DNA of 64,000 nt from Polycladospora coralii (lineage in GTDB: Bacteria; Bacillota; Bacilli; Thermoactinomycetales; Thermoactinomycetaceae). The translations under genes were made by a program, and so were the position numbers. The stretch lies in assembly GCF_014773435.2 (NCBI RefSeq), contig NZ_JACXAG020000008.1, positions 60,035 through 124,034 on the forward strand, written 5' to 3'. Shown piece by piece: positions 34,978-45,304 of the stretch. Below the pieces are notes generated by a model. That model ran no database searches, was not told where the DNA came from, and saw nothing but the letters and a program-made list of their open reading frames with translations. The first letter of the stretch is position 1; every line of letters starts with the position of its first letter.

Positions 34978-36300
34978 TCATTTTGACCTGAATGATTTGA
35001 TGTTAACCTTAGCCGATACAATAAACGAAGATAGCGCTTGCAAAAGAGTCGCCTCTTTAGGGATATCATCGCCTTCACTCCATGCTGGTCGTTTCACACA
35101 TCTTTTTTCATATTGGGTATGAATGATAATAATGCTTAGGATAAACAACACACCTATTTGTGGTGCAATGATTGGATAGTCATACATGCCGTGTCCCAAA
35201 ATGGCGATCGTTTGCGAGATCAACATCCCTGCTAGTCGCTTTTCTTCCTTTTTATTTGCCGTTTTACGCCAGCGACGTGCACGATATATCGTTGATAGGA
35301 TCAGAGCTAGAAATAGAAATAAACCGATAACACCGTATTCAGTCGCAATCCCTAAGAAAATGTTGTGTGCATGAAAAACTTTAACACCAGCTTGTTCTGC
35401 CAGTTCTCCGAAACGTAAGGGAAGCGTACCTAAGATCCAATTTTCCTTAAAAATGTCAAAAGCTGTTGACCACACCACTAAGCGATCATCCAAAGTACTG
35501 GCTAACGTATCTTTTCTAGGAATAAGTTGCGGGAATAAGAAGACCGATCCTAATATAGACAATGAAATGACCACAGTTCGTTTACGGTGGCCCGTCATCC
35601 ATAATTGAACAATCAAACCAATGACTAGCCCTCCCCAAGCTCCACGTGATCCTGTACACATAATTGCAATACAAAAAACAATGAAGATCGCAAAAGCACC
35701 TATCTTTTGCCGCATATTTTTCAAAACGGACAGTGCAAATATACTGAGTAGCGCTAAACAGATCAGTAGCGCAGCCGCTAAATTCGAATTGCCTGAAGTC
35801 CCCACACTTCGTTCCGAATAATTAGCTTGCCAACGGAAGTAGCTATAAAAATCTAATATATACCTTAAAGGCGGACTTTGATTAATGACCTCCCAGTCTA
35901 CCCGTTGTAAAATCACGACAACCGCAATAAATACACCACATATCCAGAAAAACATGTACATTTTTTGGATATCCTGCCACGACCAATCAACAACATCCCG
36001 TATCCAAATCGATAATAAATAATATAAACCATAAAAAAATACAGGTAAAAGCATCGTAGGTATTCCCATAACCAAATGGGGCTCTATCAACCACCCTAAA
36101 ATTGAAAGAAGAATAAAGCCTAAAAAAATACGGTCAGGTAAGTATTGAAAAGAATTTAGCCCGTTCTTTTTCTGATAAAACACTGTAAGTATACCAATCA
36201 AAAGCATTACAACCGGTGGAAGGAAAGGAGATATAAGTATTGAAATGTATAATAGCCTCGTAATATTTTGTATAATTTTTCTATCATTTTCAATATCCAA
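34978..36300 (-). CDS. O-antigen ligase/polymerase-like membrane protein
   Basis: A 440-aa protein with about ten membrane helices and the Wzy_C/O-antigen-ligase motifs: TGSRGAWGGLVIGL, and a large outside loop with RLVVWSTAFDIFKENWILG and HAHNIFLGIATEYGVIGLFL. In Gram-positives these proteins link or polymerise envelope glycans or teichuronic-type polymers, using lipid-linked donors. TTG start with GAGGAG upstream. It stands alone, outside any glycan cluster, so the substrate is unknown. The C-terminal 45 residues are soluble. Confidence 0.85.
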   Translation of the reverse strand: MDIENDRKIIQNITRLLYISILISPFLPPVVMLLIGILTVFYQKKNGLNSFQYLPDRIFLGFILLSILGWLIEPHLVMGIPTMLLPVFFYGLYYLLSIWIRDVVDWSWQDIQKMYMFFWICGVFIAVVVILQRVDWEVINQSPPLRYILDFYSYFRWQANYSERSVGTSGNSNLAAALLICLALLSIFALSVLKNMRQKIGAFAIFIVFCIAIMCTGSRGAWGGLVIGLIVQLWMTGHRKRTVVISLSILGSVFLFPQLIPRKDTLASTLDDRLVVWSTAFDIFKENWILGTLPLRFGELAEQAGVKVFHAHNIFLGIATEYGVIGLFLFLALILSTIYRARRWRKTANKKEEKRLAGMLISQTIAILGHGMYDYPIIAPQIGVLFILSIIIIHTQYEKRCVKRPAWSEGDDIPKEATLLQALSSFIVSAKVNIKSFRSK

Positions 36301-36616
36301 TAATACTGCTCCTCATTGTTAGATTAACTATTGTATTATAGCATATATTCTATATGTAACTAAAAGCAATCTTGTATCTCCAAAAGAGACCCGCTTATTT
36401 TGTTTTTCAACACACTCACTCTTTTCCTTGGCTATAATTTCGCTTTTCATTACGAATTCCCTCTAAATAAACAAAATCCTTCGCTACACATCAAGTGTAT
36501 AGATTTGCATGATTCGTTATATATCTTGCCCCATCGACACGATTGTTTTCTATTGTCTTTCCGAAATTCACCACATCCTAAATCGGTTTAATAAGTCATT
36601 CGTTTTCTTCTCTTTA

Positions 36617-36650
36617 TTGACGATTGAAAATCTTTCTCATACAATATAAT
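36617..36650 (+). promoter_or_regulatory. Promoter with overlapping Fur-like box
   Basis: TTGACG (36617-36622), 17 bases, TACAAT (36640-36645). TGAAAATCTTTCTCA at 36625-36639 agrees with the 7-1-7 Fur consensus TGATAATNATTATCA at 12 of 15 positions and fills the spacer, where binding would block RNA polymerase. The rest of the 374-bp gap 36301-36674 holds no gene I trust; a hairpin around ACACATCAAGTGT lies near 36486-36498. Confidence 0.65.
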
Positions 36651-36674
36651 TGAAGCTTTTTTCCGGAGAGGAAG

Positions 36675-37496
36675 ATGGCAATGGCCAATGGATTACACGC
36701 AAAAGATCTCGCCTTATCATATGGTGACAAACAAATTATTAAAGACCTGAACATTTCCATACCAGAGGGGAAAATCACCGTTTTAGTTGGTAGTAATGGT
36801 TGTGGTAAATCTACTTTACTTCGTTCATTAGCTCGCTTACTAAAACCTCGCTCTGGACAAGTGTATTTAAATGATACCAATATTATCAACCATTCAACAC
36901 GAAAAGTTGCAACTGAATTATCGATTCTACCACAAGGTCCAGTTGCACCTGAATCATTGACTGTTCTACAATTGGTTAAGCAAGGGCGCTATCCTTACCA
37001 ATCGTGGAGAAAGCAATGGTCCAAACAAGATGAGGAAATTGTAAATTGGGCGTTAGAAGTTACACAAATGAAGTTTTTCTCTGAACATCCTGTGCAAGCA
37101 TTGTCTGGCGGTCAACGACAACGTGCTTGGATTGCGATGACACTTGCTCAAGATACTGGAATCATTCTGTTAGATGAACCAACTACTTACCTTGATTTAA
37201 CACATCAAATCGATATCTTAGATCTTTTATATGAGATGAATGTCAAGCAAAACCGTACGATTGTAATGGTATTACATGATTTAAATCTCGCATGTAGATA
37301 TGCTCACCATATGGTTGCTGTACATAACCAAAACATTTACGCACAAGGAAAGCCAGAAGATATTGTCACGGAAAAAATGGTTAAAGATGTATTTCGTATT
37401 ACTTGTAAAATTATCCCTGATCCCATATTTGGAACCCCGATGTGTGTTCCATTTGGTAAAGGAAATATGGTAACTCAACAAAATATATCAATATAA
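36675..37496 (+). CDS. Iron-siderophore-type ABC transporter ATP-binding protein
   Basis: A FecE/FhuC/YusV-class ATPase: Walker [12 protein letters not shown]-loop at ILPQGP, characteristic [11 protein letters not shown], signature [10 protein letters not shown], Walker [16 protein letters not shown]-loop VLHDLNLA. It should energise iron(III)-siderophore permeases. No permease or binding protein is adjacent, as for B. subtilis yusV, whose product serves several uptake systems. A Fur-like box overlaps its promoter and a strong terminator follows, so it is an independent iron-repressed unit. Confidence 0.9.
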   Translation: MAMANGLHAKDLALSYGDKQIIKDLNISIPEGKITVLVGSNGCGKSTLLRSLARLLKPRSGQVYLNDTNIINHSTRKVATELSILPQGPVAPESLTVLQLVKQGRYPYQSWRKQWSKQDEEIVNWALEVTQMKFFSEHPVQALSGGQRQRAWIAMTLAQDTGIILLDEPTTYLDLTHQIDILDLLYEMNVKQNRTIVMVLHDLNLACRYAHHMVAVHNQNIYAQGKPEDIVTEKMVKDVFRITCKIIPDPIFGTPMCVPFGKGNMVTQQNISI

Positions 37497-37537
37497 AACA
37501 ACCCGTTTATGACGAATATCATAAACGGGTTGTTTTA
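37495..37537. terminator. Bidirectional terminator
   Basis: AAAACAACCCGTTTATGA and TCATAAACGGGTTGTTTT form an 18-bp perfect stem with a 6-base loop, between the ATPase gene and the convergent adenine deaminase gene. Confidence 0.95.
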
Positions 37538-37544
37538 TACGAAC

Positions 37545-39299
37545 TTAGATACGAGCTGAAGAGGTGAGGATGTGTTTATCTTTAACGCGCATCAACCCCT
37601 CAGATGTAAGTCGTATCTGAGGTAGATGAGTGGATGAGAGAAATAGTAAGGTGTAAATTGGATCTATATGATGATACCCATAACCTGCTAATTTTTGTGA
37701 AAATTGTTTAGTCGAGATAATGAGTTCATCAACCGACTGAACACTCATCGTTCCTAGAAGTGGGAGATGAAGGTGATATTTCATCTCTCCTTGTTGTATC
37801 CAAGTGATTCCGCCATTCACACTTTTAATATGATTGATTGCCTCCATCATCGCTTGCGGATCCCTCCCGATAACCAATAGATCATTTGTACTTGTATAGC
37901 TAGAGGCAAGCGCATCAATTTTTTCCCCAAAACCACGGATTAATCCTCGTGTGATCCATTTGCCATGCTTATCAATGAGATATACATGTAATAGATCAGG
38001 GTGATTCGTATGCGATAAAAAACCATGATTAAAGTGTAACCATTCATGCTTGCATTTTGTAATCACCGCATTAACAAGTTGTATAACGGGATATTCAAGC
38101 TCTTTTTCTGAAGTAATACGCAGGTCTTCTTCTGTGACTTGACCCATTAAATTCCACTTTATTTCGTCCTTATTTATCCAATTCAACTTTGGAAATGATT
38201 GAATAAGGGTTTGTTGTTCAACGACCTTCACACCATCAGCAAATACGGTAACAGGTGTCGGCTGATGTAGATCTTCCAATATATTAAAGTCAGCTATTTT
38301 CCCTGGAGCGATTGCCCCTACATGATCATCTATTCGGTAGTATTGTGCTGGATTAATGGTAACCATTTGGTAAGCATGAATCGGGTTGACTCCATTATCT
38401 ATCGCAACTCGTAGTACATAATCGATAAACCCTTTTTCTAGATACGGAGGTGTCGCACCATCAGTTGTCATCATTAAGCGATGCCAAGGAACTTCTTTTT
38501 TTGTGACCAGCTCCTGAATTAATTCTGGTAGGTCTGGTCGAATCGAACTATGCCGAAGCGTCGTCATCAACCCTAGTTCTAATCGTTTCCAAACTTCATC
38601 GACAGTAATACTCTCATGATCCCCAGTAACACCAGCAACAGCTAATCGTGATAATGTCCGATAAGAAGCACCCGGAGCATGTGCTTCAATCCGTTTACCA
38701 AGCTGCTTCGCCTGATGCATCCAGCGATTCATTTCGCTATCCCCTTGTAATATAGGCAACCAATCTGTTAATTCACCAGCTTGTACGACAGCAGTGTGTG
38801 ATAACCACTCCGATATTCTTTGGTCTGTAAATACCTCTTTTTGATGCGGTTGATGACACTGGGGATCAAAGCGGGTCCACCAAAATTGTTTGACAGGTAA
38901 CTGCTTTAATTCATCTAGCAGTTCAAACGCATCTTTATTCTCACATAAGCCAAAAAAGAAAAGGTTATCATTGATTAGCGTAGTTGTTCCTGTTTTTAAT
39001 ACTTTCTCCGCTAAGGAAATAGGTTGATATAGTTGAAAAGGGTGTGCATGTGGTTCGATATAACCCGGAACAACCACCTTGCCTTTTACATCATAAATGT
39101 GGACTTCATCATCAATGACACATCCACTTTCTTCAATATTACCGACGAAAACCACTCTTTTTCCTGAAATAACAATGTCTTGCTGAAGTAACCTACCCGT
39201 ATATACATTCAAGACTTCACCATTTTTAATTACGCTATCCGGTTTCTTTCTCCCCATCGCAACGTCTAATGTTTGCTTCATCTCTTGATGTGAATACAT
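37545..39299 (-). CDS. Adenine deaminase family protein (YerA-like)
   Basis: An amidohydrolase with metal ligands in GYIEPHAHPFQ, KRIEAHAPG, GDHE and MMTTDGATPPY, followed by the Adenine_deam_C domain (GFGEKIDALASSYTSTNDLL). The family deaminates adenine to hypoxanthine; the closest pattern is B. subtilis YerA, which is encoded just after purD there. Here it is also the minus-strand gene next beyond purD, with two plus-strand small genes between. ATG 39299 follows GGAAGGAAGAG. 584 aa. Activity on adenine itself is not proven for YerA-type members. Confidence 0.85.
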   Translation of the reverse strand: MYSHQEMKQTLDVAMGRKKPDSVIKNGEVLNVYTGRLLQQDIVISGKRVVFVGNIEESGCVIDDEVHIYDVKGKVVVPGYIEPHAHPFQLYQPISLAEKVLKTGTTTLINDNLFFFGLCENKDAFELLDELKQLPVKQFWWTRFDPQCHQPHQKEVFTDQRISEWLSHTAVVQAGELTDWLPILQGDSEMNRWMHQAKQLGKRIEAHAPGASYRTLSRLAVAGVTGDHESITVDEVWKRLELGLMTTLRHSSIRPDLPELIQELVTKKEVPWHRLMMTTDGATPPYLEKGFIDYVLRVAIDNGVNPIHAYQMVTINPAQYYRIDDHVGAIAPGKIADFNILEDLHQPTPVTVFADGVKVVEQQTLIQSFPKLNWINKDEIKWNLMGQVTEEDLRITSEKELEYPVIQLVNAVITKCKHEWLHFNHGFLSHTNHPDLLHVYLIDKHGKWITRGLIRGFGEKIDALASSYTSTNDLLVIGRDPQAMMEAINHIKSVNGGITWIQQGEMKYHLHLPLLGTMSVQSVDELIISTKQFSQKLAGYGYHHIDPIYTLLFLSSTHLPQIRLTSEGLMRVKDKHILTSSARI

Positions 39300-39391
39300 T
39301 TTATCTCTTCCTTCCATTCATCACGCCATTCTTTTTCTAGCATAAGAACATTCGTTATACAAATACTAAGTAAAAAGTAAAGGAGCGTATT

Positions 39392-39586
39392 ATGTTGAAA
39401 AAAAATGTGGGAAAACTGGACGCTGTTCTCCGAATTAGTTGTGGTTTAATCGGTTTAACATGGGCTGCTACACACTCTACAAAAAAATTCCCTGCTTTCA
39501 TCGCTCTTATTTCAGCACTTAAGGTTGCAGAAGGTATGACACGTTACTGTCTCATTCTACAGTTTCTAGGAAAAAAAAGCATTTAG
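39392..39586 (+). CDS. DUF2892 membrane protein
   Basis: 64 aa with the DUF2892 pattern: KNVGKLDAVLRISCGLIGLT at the N-terminus, a second hydrophobic segment and a Cys in TRYCLILQFLG. The family comprises two-helix membrane proteins, some fused to rhodanese domains (YgaP). AAAGGAG stands before the ATG. Single gene, divergent from the adenine deaminase gene. Confidence 0.82.
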   Translation: MLKKNVGKLDAVLRISCGLIGLTWAATHSTKKFPAFIALISALKVAEGMTRYCLILQFLGKKSI

Positions 39587-39690
39587 ATCACATTTTGTCC
39601 TTTGCACGTGTCGATTTGGTTGATTCCATCATAGCATGAACCACTTTCCAATCTGCAACACGTCAACATAAAAGCCTTTTTATTTGTATA

Positions 39691-39725
39691 ATACCTCCTC
39701 TTTTCAGTATACAAAGAGGAGGTAT
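39691..39725. repeat. Perfect 13-bp inverted repeat in a gene-free stretch
   Basis: ATACCTCCTCTTT (39691-39703) and AAAGAGGAGGTAT (39713-39725) flank a 9-base loop. It is not followed by a T-run on either strand, so it is not a normal terminator. Each arm contains an AGGAGG-type sequence. A TATAAT overlaps its left edge (39687-39692). Confidence 0.6.
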
Positions 39726-39768
39726 GTCCCACAAAATATAATAAAATAAAAAAAAACAAAATAAACTC

Positions 39769-39797
39769 TTGCCTATAGTCAGACTTTTTTGTATAAT
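39769..39797 (+). promoter_or_regulatory. Orphan sigma-A promoter in the 39587-40179 gap
   Basis: TTGCCT, 17 bases, TATAAT. No gene follows for about 380 bases; the 5' end would be near 39804. The transcript could be a small RNA ending at the A/T-rich stem around 39979-40008, or a long leader of the gene at 40180. The rest of the gap has several GTAACC/GGTTAC words (40029, 40050, 40092, 40135) just before that gene. Confidence 0.45.
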
Positions 39798-40179
39798 AGT
39801 TTCCAAGAAGCTTAAATTGAATAGTTATGCGGCTTATATTTTCTGATAATTATGTCTCTTTATACTAAACTTACATTCTCATGTCAATCTAGTACCTTTT
39901 ACATGATGCAATGAATCTAAATCACTCTCTTCTGTAGTTTAAAATACCTTGATCACTTATTATTTCCCATTTTCAGGAAAAAAACCGATGATTTTCACTG
40001 TTTTTTTCTAAAAAAAGAAGGATATTTTGTAACCTCTCGTCGAAAGAATGGTTACATCAACTTTTTTTCGGTTTTGACGTGGCAAATGGAGGGTAACATG
40101 GTAGAATGAAATTACAGAAGGCGAACAGATGATCGGTTACAAAAAAAAAGCCTAAAACCGGTTAAGGAGTGTGAGAAAG

Positions 40180-40392
40180 ATGTCATTAAGTGAAATGGAA
40201 AAAGAAACTGTGATTCAGTTTGACGAATCTACTAATTTAGCAACTGTTTATACAGCAAGCTATACGGTTGCTCGCTCACTTAAAAAAACAGGATATCGTC
40301 CAGTTAAAACAACTAAAGGTGGTTGGTGGTTTAAAATACCTGTTAATGGTATTAGCATTTCTGGGGATAAAGAAACCACACAAATTGGATAA
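40180..40392 (+). CDS. Small conserved-looking hypothetical protein
   Basis: 70 aa from ATG 40180 (AAGGAGTG upstream): MSLSEMEKETVIQFDESTNL, then ATVYTASYTVARSLKKTGYR, then GGWWFKIPVNGISI. Two beta hairpins and a short helix are likely, with no membrane segment or cysteine. The balanced composition and good ribosome site support a real protein. I do not know its function. Upstream are repeated GTAACC/GGTTAC words that might be an operator. Confidence 0.7.
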   Translation: MSLSEMEKETVIQFDESTNLATVYTASYTVARSLKKTGYRPVKTTKGGWWFKIPVNGISISGDKETTQIG

Positions 40393-40405
40393 TCATTTAG
40401 ATACG

Positions 40406-40441
40406 CGAAGAACGACTCCGTTTAGACGAAGTCGTTCTTCG
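40406..40441. terminator. Hairpin overlapping the 3' end of purD
   Basis: CGAAGAACGACTCCG and CGAAGTCGTTCTTCG pair around TTTAGA. It includes the purD stop region (purD ends at 40422) and sits 14 bases after the plus-strand small gene. There is no long T-run, so termination would be weak or factor-aided. Confidence 0.55.
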
Positions 40442-41705
40442 TTGCGATAGCTTGTCCAGCAATATCTTTACGATAATGACAACCTTTAAAAGTAATTTGC
40501 TCTAATATACAATACGCTTTTTCACGTGCATGGGTAAGTGTATCTCCTATTCCCGTCACTCCTAAAACTCGCCCACCTGTGGTAACCATTTGATCCTGTT
40601 CGTTCCTACGCGTGCCTGCATGAAAAACGATCTGGTTTTTCGTAAGCACTGGGATAGAATGGATTGGAATACCTGTTGGGTATGATGCGGGATAGCCTTC
40701 GACTGTCATTACTACACATACTGCTGCAGCATCCCTCCACTCTATTTGCACCCCATCTAATGAACCGTTTACAACTGCCAATAGAATTTCTAACAAGTCT
40801 GTAGATAATCGAGGTAACACAACTTGGGTCTCAGGATCACCGAACCGTGCATTAAATTCAATTACCTTGGGTCCTTCTTCTGTAATCATCAAACCTGCAT
40901 AAAGCACACCTTTGTAATGAATCCCTTCCGCATTCATCCCTTCCACTATCGGTTTTAATATCGTGTTTATTGCTTCCTCGATTATATTTTGTTTGATTTG
41001 TGGCACAGGTGAGTATGTTCCCATACCACCAGTGTTAGGTCCTTTATTATCATCATAGACTGGCTTATGATCTTGCACCTCTACCATTGGAATGAAGGTT
41101 TTTCCATCTACAAATGCCATAAGAGAGACTTCTTCTCCAGTCAAAAATTGCTCAATGACAACCTCGTGTCCAGCTTTTCCAAATGCTTTCTTTTCCATGA
41201 TGTCCTGAATTGCCTTCAGAGCCTCATCTGGTGTTTGAGCTACAACAACACCTTTACCAGCAGCAAGTCCATCGGCCTTAATAACAATTGGAGCACCTTG
41301 CTTCAATACATATTCTTTTGCCTCATCCGCTTCTGTGAAAACTTGGTATGCGGCTGTTGGCACTTGATATTTATGCATAAGTTCTTTTGCATAACGCTTA
41401 CTCCCTTCGATACGGGCGGCCAGCTTGCTCGGCCCAAATACTTTTAATCCTTCAGCTTCGAAACGATCACATATCCCATTTAAAAGGGGCACTTCCGGTC
41501 CTATCACCGTCAAGTCGATTTTTTTCTTTTTAGCAAAATGAATTAACTTGTCAATATCGTGTTCCGAAATATCAACACACTCTCCAACTTCTTCAATCCC
41601 GCCATTACCAGGAGCACAGAAGATGTGACTCACTCTAGTGCTTTGTCCTAATTTCCAGGCAATCGCATGCTCACGTCCCCCACTACCTACAATAAGTACT
41701 CGCAA
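40422..41705 (-). CDS. purD: Phosphoribosylamine-glycine ligase
   Basis: Step 2 of purine synthesis, joining glycine to phosphoribosylamine with ATP. The ATP-grasp architecture is clear: MRVLIVGSGGREHAIAWKL, GPSKLAARIEGSKRYAKELM, IKADGLAAGKGVVVAQT, and the metal site VIEFNARFGDPETQVVLPRL. 427 aa, normal. It is the last gene of the pur operon, separated from purH by the small membrane-protein gene. Confidence 0.97.
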   Translation of the reverse strand: MRVLIVGSGGREHAIAWKLGQSTRVSHIFCAPGNGGIEEVGECVDISEHDIDKLIHFAKKKKIDLTVIGPEVPLLNGICDRFEAEGLKVFGPSKLAARIEGSKRYAKELMHKYQVPTAAYQVFTEADEAKEYVLKQGAPIVIKADGLAAGKGVVVAQTPDEALKAIQDIMEKKAFGKAGHEVVIEQFLTGEEVSLMAFVDGKTFIPMVEVQDHKPVYDDNKGPNTGGMGTYSPVPQIKQNIIEEAINTILKPIVEGMNAEGIHYKGVLYAGLMITEEGPKVIEFNARFGDPETQVVLPRLSTDLLEILLAVVNGSLDGVQIEWRDAAAVCVVMTVEGYPASYPTGIPIHSIPVLTKNQIVFHAGTRRNEQDQMVTTGGRVLGVTGIGDTLTHAREKAYCILEQITFKGCHYRKDIAGQAIATKNDFV

Positions 41706-41725
41706 ATACGCTTCCTCCCTGTCTA

Positions 41726-42004
41726 TTAATGCAGAAACAGACTAATCCCAAATAAACTTATCGTTACCAACACACAAATAAATGACCAGTCTTCACGGTA
41801 ATATTTTTTGGCACGACTGCGGTAAGCTGAATCGGTAGTTAGTACACCTCCAACGATTAATCCAATCATAAAAAATACCGCAGCTGATATACGCATATTA
41901 GATTGCAAAACGATTAAATCTAAATCTGCACTTAAATAAGCCCATGTACCCGATATAAATAGGGCCACGATCGTCCATAAACCTGTCCATGAAATCATAC
42001 GCAT
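41726..42004 (-). CDS. Three-helix membrane protein inside the pur operon
   Basis: 92 aa with three hydrophobic segments (LWTIVALFISGTWAYL; ISAAVFFMIGLIVGGVL; FICVLVTISLFGISLFL) and a basic loop (YRSRAKKYYRED). ATG 42004 has AAGGAGG eight bases ahead. It is absent from the B. subtilis pur operon, where purH and purD are adjacent. Co-transcription suggests either purine-linked function or a passenger. I cannot assign a family with confidence. Confidence 0.7.
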   Translation of the reverse strand: MRMISWTGLWTIVALFISGTWAYLSADLDLIVLQSNMRISAAVFFMIGLIVGGVLTTDSAYRSRAKKYYREDWSFICVLVTISLFGISLFLH

Positions 42005-42077
42005 GATCATATCCTCCTTGTATAACTTTATGATCTAGTATACGCAGAAGGAAAATCACTTGATACGTGTTAACCTA

Positions 42078-43619
42078 TTAATGTTTAAAATGTCTGAGGT
42101 GTGTAAAGACCATCACAATCCCCATTTGATTAGCTAAGTCAATCGATTCTTGATCACGAATAGAGCCTCCAGGTTGGATAATCGCTTTAATACCAGCTTT
42201 GGCAGCAGCTTCTACTGTATCGGACATTGGAAAGAAGGCATCTGATGCCATAATAGCCCCATCTGCTTTTTCTTCAGCTTGTGCGATGGCTATATGAGCT
42301 GAGCCTACACGATTCATCTGACCCGCCCCTATTCCTACTGTTTGTCGATCCTTTGTTAATACAATCGCATTTGATTTCACATGCTTAACCACTTTCCATG
42401 CAAACATCAGCTCTTGCCATGTTTTTTGATCGGGCTGTACATCTGTTACCACGGTACAGTTTTCTGGTGAAATTTGCTTTTGATCTACTTCTTGGATCAA
42501 GGCCCCACCATCAATACTATTGATCTTAATCGAATCATGTGTATCCAGATTCACTTTCTCGCTAAGTTCTAAAATGCGGAGGTTCTTTTTCTGGCTTAAC
42601 ACTTCAATTGCGCTTGCTTCAAATGAAGGGGCTATCACAATTTCAAGGAAAATTTCTGCAAGTTTACTTGCAGTTTCCCTGTCCACACGACGATTTAGAA
42701 CCACAATACCACCAAAAATGGAGATAGGGTCTGCTTCATACGCCTTTTGATAAGCCTCAGCGATTGTATCACTGCTTGCTACACCACAAGGGTTCGTATG
42801 TTTAACAACAACGGCGGTAGGCTCTGAGAACGAACGAATCAATTCAATTGCGCTGTGGCTGTCATTAATGTTGTTATAAGATAGTTTTTTTCCATGCACT
42901 TGAGCAGCAGTTGGTAAAGAACCTGCATGTACTAGCGGTTCTTCATAATAAGCTGCGGCTTGCTGTGGATTTTCTCCATAGCGAAGCACTTCTTTTCGTC
43001 TATATGTTAAAGATAATTGCTCAGGAAAAGGGATATTCACTTGTCGATTAAAATATTGGGCAATTAATGAATCATAAGCTGCTGTGTGGCTAAATGCTTT
43101 AGCGGCTAGTTCTCTTCTCAACGCTTCATCCGTCCCCCCACCTTGAGCAAGTACATCTATAATGCGTGCATAATCAGCGGGATCGACAATAACGGTTACA
43201 TCTCGATGATTTTTAGCAGACGAGCGAATCATAGCGGGCCCACCAATATCAATATTTTCAATAGCCTCTTCAAATGTAACATCAGCCTTAGCTATCGTAT
43301 CTTGAAAAGGATATAAATTAACAACAACAAGGTCAATTGGCGTGATTTGATGTGCATGAAGCTTTTCCATATGCGTCTTTAATTCCCGTCTGGCTAAAAT
43401 ACCGCCATGTATATGGGGGTGAAGTGTCTTTACACGTCCATCTAACATCTCAGGAAACTGTGTAACATCTGTGATAGGGGTCACTTCTATCCCTTCATCT
43501 TCTAACATCTTAGCTGTCCCACCTGTAGAGACAATTTCAATACCATGTTTTTTAAGCGATTGAGCAAAGCTTGTAATTCCTGTTTTATCAGTTACACTGA
43601 TCAGAGCACGACGAATCAA
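42078..43619 (-). CDS. purH: Bifunctional AICAR transformylase/IMP cyclohydrolase
   Basis: The last two steps to IMP. The N-terminal MGS-like cyclohydrolase domain has [18 protein letters not shown] and [17 protein letters not shown]; the C-terminal transformylase domain has [14 protein letters not shown], the KH pair in [13 protein letters not shown] and a late [23 protein letters not shown] 43619 is chosen since GGAGGAGG precedes it and it overlaps the purN stop (TTGA), giving coupled translation. 513 aa. Confidence 0.97.
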   Translation of the reverse strand: MIRRALISVTDKTGITSFAQSLKKHGIEIVSTGGTAKMLEDEGIEVTPITDVTQFPEMLDGRVKTLHPHIHGGILARRELKTHMEKLHAHQITPIDLVVVNLYPFQDTIAKADVTFEEAIENIDIGGPAMIRSSAKNHRDVTVIVDPADYARIIDVLAQGGGTDEALRRELAAKAFSHTAAYDSLIAQYFNRQVNIPFPEQLSLTYRRKEVLRYGENPQQAAAYYEEPLVHAGSLPTAAQVHGKKLSYNNINDSHSAIELIRSFSEPTAVVVKHTNPCGVASSDTIAEAYQKAYEADPISIFGGIVVLNRRVDRETASKLAEIFLEIVIAPSFEASAIEVLSQKKNLRILELSEKVNLDTHDSIKINSIDGGALIQEVDQKQISPENCTVVTDVQPDQKTWQELMFAWKVVKHVKSNAIVLTKDRQTVGIGAGQMNRVGSAHIAIAQAEEKADGAIMASDAFFPMSDTVEAAAKAGIKAIIQPGGSIRDQESIDLANQMGIVMVFTHLRHFKH

Positions 43620-44206
43620 TGTTCCTTCCTCCTCCATTCTGTTTCCGTTTCGATTAGTTGTTTGATAATAGTCGGATATAGGTTATGTTCAGCTTGATGA
43701 ATTTTATCTACTAGAGTTTCTAACGTATCGATCTCTGAAATGGATACAGGAACTTGTGCCAAAATAGGACCAGTATCCATGCCTTCATCTACAAAGTGAA
43801 TGGTAACACCTGTCACTTTTACAGGATGTAGAAATGCTTTTTCAATCGCGTTTAGTCCAGGAAAGGCAGGTAAGAGTGACGGGTGAATATTTACAATGCG
43901 TTTGGGAAAAGCTTGTAGTAAGGTAGTCCCTACGAGTCTCATATATCCTGCTAAAATCACCCACTCAATACCATGCTCTTGTAAGATTTCTAATATGGCT
44001 TTTTCATATGCTTTTTTAGATGGGTAAGAACTAGGCTCAATTAAGTATGCAGTTACTTGTAATTCTTGTGCGAGTAGCAACACTTTAGCATTAGGGTGAT
44101 CACAGATCAGAAGCCGGACAGCACGTCCCCACGCCTCTACACGGGATCGTAGGACGATATTTTTAAAGTTACTTCCACTTCCTGATGCAAACACTGCAAT
44201 GCTCAT
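43616..44206 (-). CDS. purN: Phosphoribosylglycinamide formyltransferase
   Basis: Transfers formyl from 10-formyl-tetrahydrofolate to [21 protein letters not shown] binds the phosphate, LAGYMRLVG precedes the catalytic [12 protein letters not shown] (Asn/His), and [18 protein letters not shown] has the catalytic aspartate. 196 aa. It overlaps purM by four bases and purH by four. Confidence 0.96.
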   Translation of the reverse strand: MSIAVFASGSGSNFKNIVLRSRVEAWGRAVRLLICDHPNAKVLLLAQELQVTAYLIEPSSYPSKKAYEKAILEILQEHGIEWVILAGYMRLVGTTLLQAFPKRIVNIHPSLLPAFPGLNAIEKAFLHPVKVTGVTIHFVDEGMDTGPILAQVPVSISEIDTLETLVDKIHQAEHNLYPTIIKQLIETETEWRRKEH

Positions 44207-45240
44207 AAGTCTGATCCACCTCTAAAGGAAACCGTGTTCTCCCCTTCTGTAATTCTTCCAATTACCGTAGCTGTTTCTCCACATTCATGTGCCATTTGTA
44301 GTACTTGCTTCGCATCTTCGCGTGGAACGACGACCACCAGCCCAATTCCCATATTAAAGGTACGAAACATATCCAGCTTCGATATATCTCCCAACTCTTG
44401 AATCCATTGAAAAATAGCTGGAGGCTCCCATGAATCTAAGTCGATTTCAGCATGTAAATGTGGGGGTAACATGCGCGGAATATTTTCAATTAAGCCACCA
44501 CCTGTAATATGTGCAGCATTTTTAACTTGAAAATTGGAAATCAACTGGAGAACAGATTTTACGTAAATTTTTGTAGGTGTAAGTAGTGCTTCCCCCAAAC
44601 GTTGGTGACTGAATGGAATCCGCTCATTGAAATCAAAATTACGATCTTGTAGCAAAACCTTTCTAACCAATGAAAAACCATTACTATGAAGTCCACTTGA
44701 AGCTAAACCAATTAATACATCATCTGTAGTCATTTTTCGGTTTGAGAGTAACTTTTCCTTTTCAACTGCACCTACACAAAACCCTGCAACATCATACTCA
44801 CCGCTACGATACATACCAGGCATTTCTGCTGTTTCGCCACCAATTAATGCACAACCAGCCAGTTGACAGCCATCTGCAATGCCTTTTACAATATCTTCTG
44901 CTTGGGTTGGGGATAACTTACCAGTAGCTAAATAATCTAGGAAGAATAACGGTTCTGCACCTTGTACCACAATGTCATTGACACACATGGCCACACAATC
45001 TATCCCAATTGTATCATGTCGATCTAATGCAAAGGCGACCTTTAATTTGGTTCCAATCCCATCAGTAGCCGAAACGAGAACGGGTTCTTGATAGGATCCC
45101 AATGCAAACAGACCACCAAAACCACCAATTCCCCCCAAAACTTCTGGTCTTCTGGTACGCTCCACATGGCTTTTGATTCGATTGACGGTTTCATTGCCAG
45201 CATCTATATCAACACCAGCCGCTTTATATGCCTCACTCAC
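44203..45240 (-). CDS. purM: Phosphoribosylformylglycinamidine cyclo-ligase
   Basis: AIR synthetase closes the imidazole ring with [23 protein letters not shown] opens the protein, then [48 protein letters not shown] and [18 protein letters not shown] 45240 is the start: it follows AAGAGGAGG and matches the family N-terminus; the frame open upstream to 45342 overlaps purF. 345 aa. Confidence 0.96.
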   Translation of the reverse strand: MSEAYKAAGVDIDAGNETVNRIKSHVERTRRPEVLGGIGGFGGLFALGSYQEPVLVSATDGIGTKLKVAFALDRHDTIGIDCVAMCVNDIVVQGAEPLFFLDYLATGKLSPTQAEDIVKGIADGCQLAGCALIGGETAEMPGMYRSGEYDVAGFCVGAVEKEKLLSNRKMTTDDVLIGLASSGLHSNGFSLVRKVLLQDRNFDFNERIPFSHQRLGEALLTPTKIYVKSVLQLISNFQVKNAAHITGGGLIENIPRMLPPHLHAEIDLDSWEPPAIFQWIQELGDISKLDMFRTFNMGIGLVVVVPREDAKQVLQMAHECGETATVIGRITEGENTVSFRGGSDL

Positions 45241-45304
45241 GGTAGTTCCTCCTCTTGTCACATCAGTAGTAATCGACACTACTGGCTTAAACTGATAGGG
45301 TAAT

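Noticed and set aside
36400..36591. 63-codon plus-strand frame between the ligase-like gene and the iron ATPase
   Set aside because: No ribosome site, and composition typical of AT-rich noncoding DNA.
40029..40140. GTAACC/GGTTAC words as an ECF-sigma promoter
   Set aside because: The spacing to a CGT-type -10 does not fit, so it is kept only as a minor remark in the gap description.
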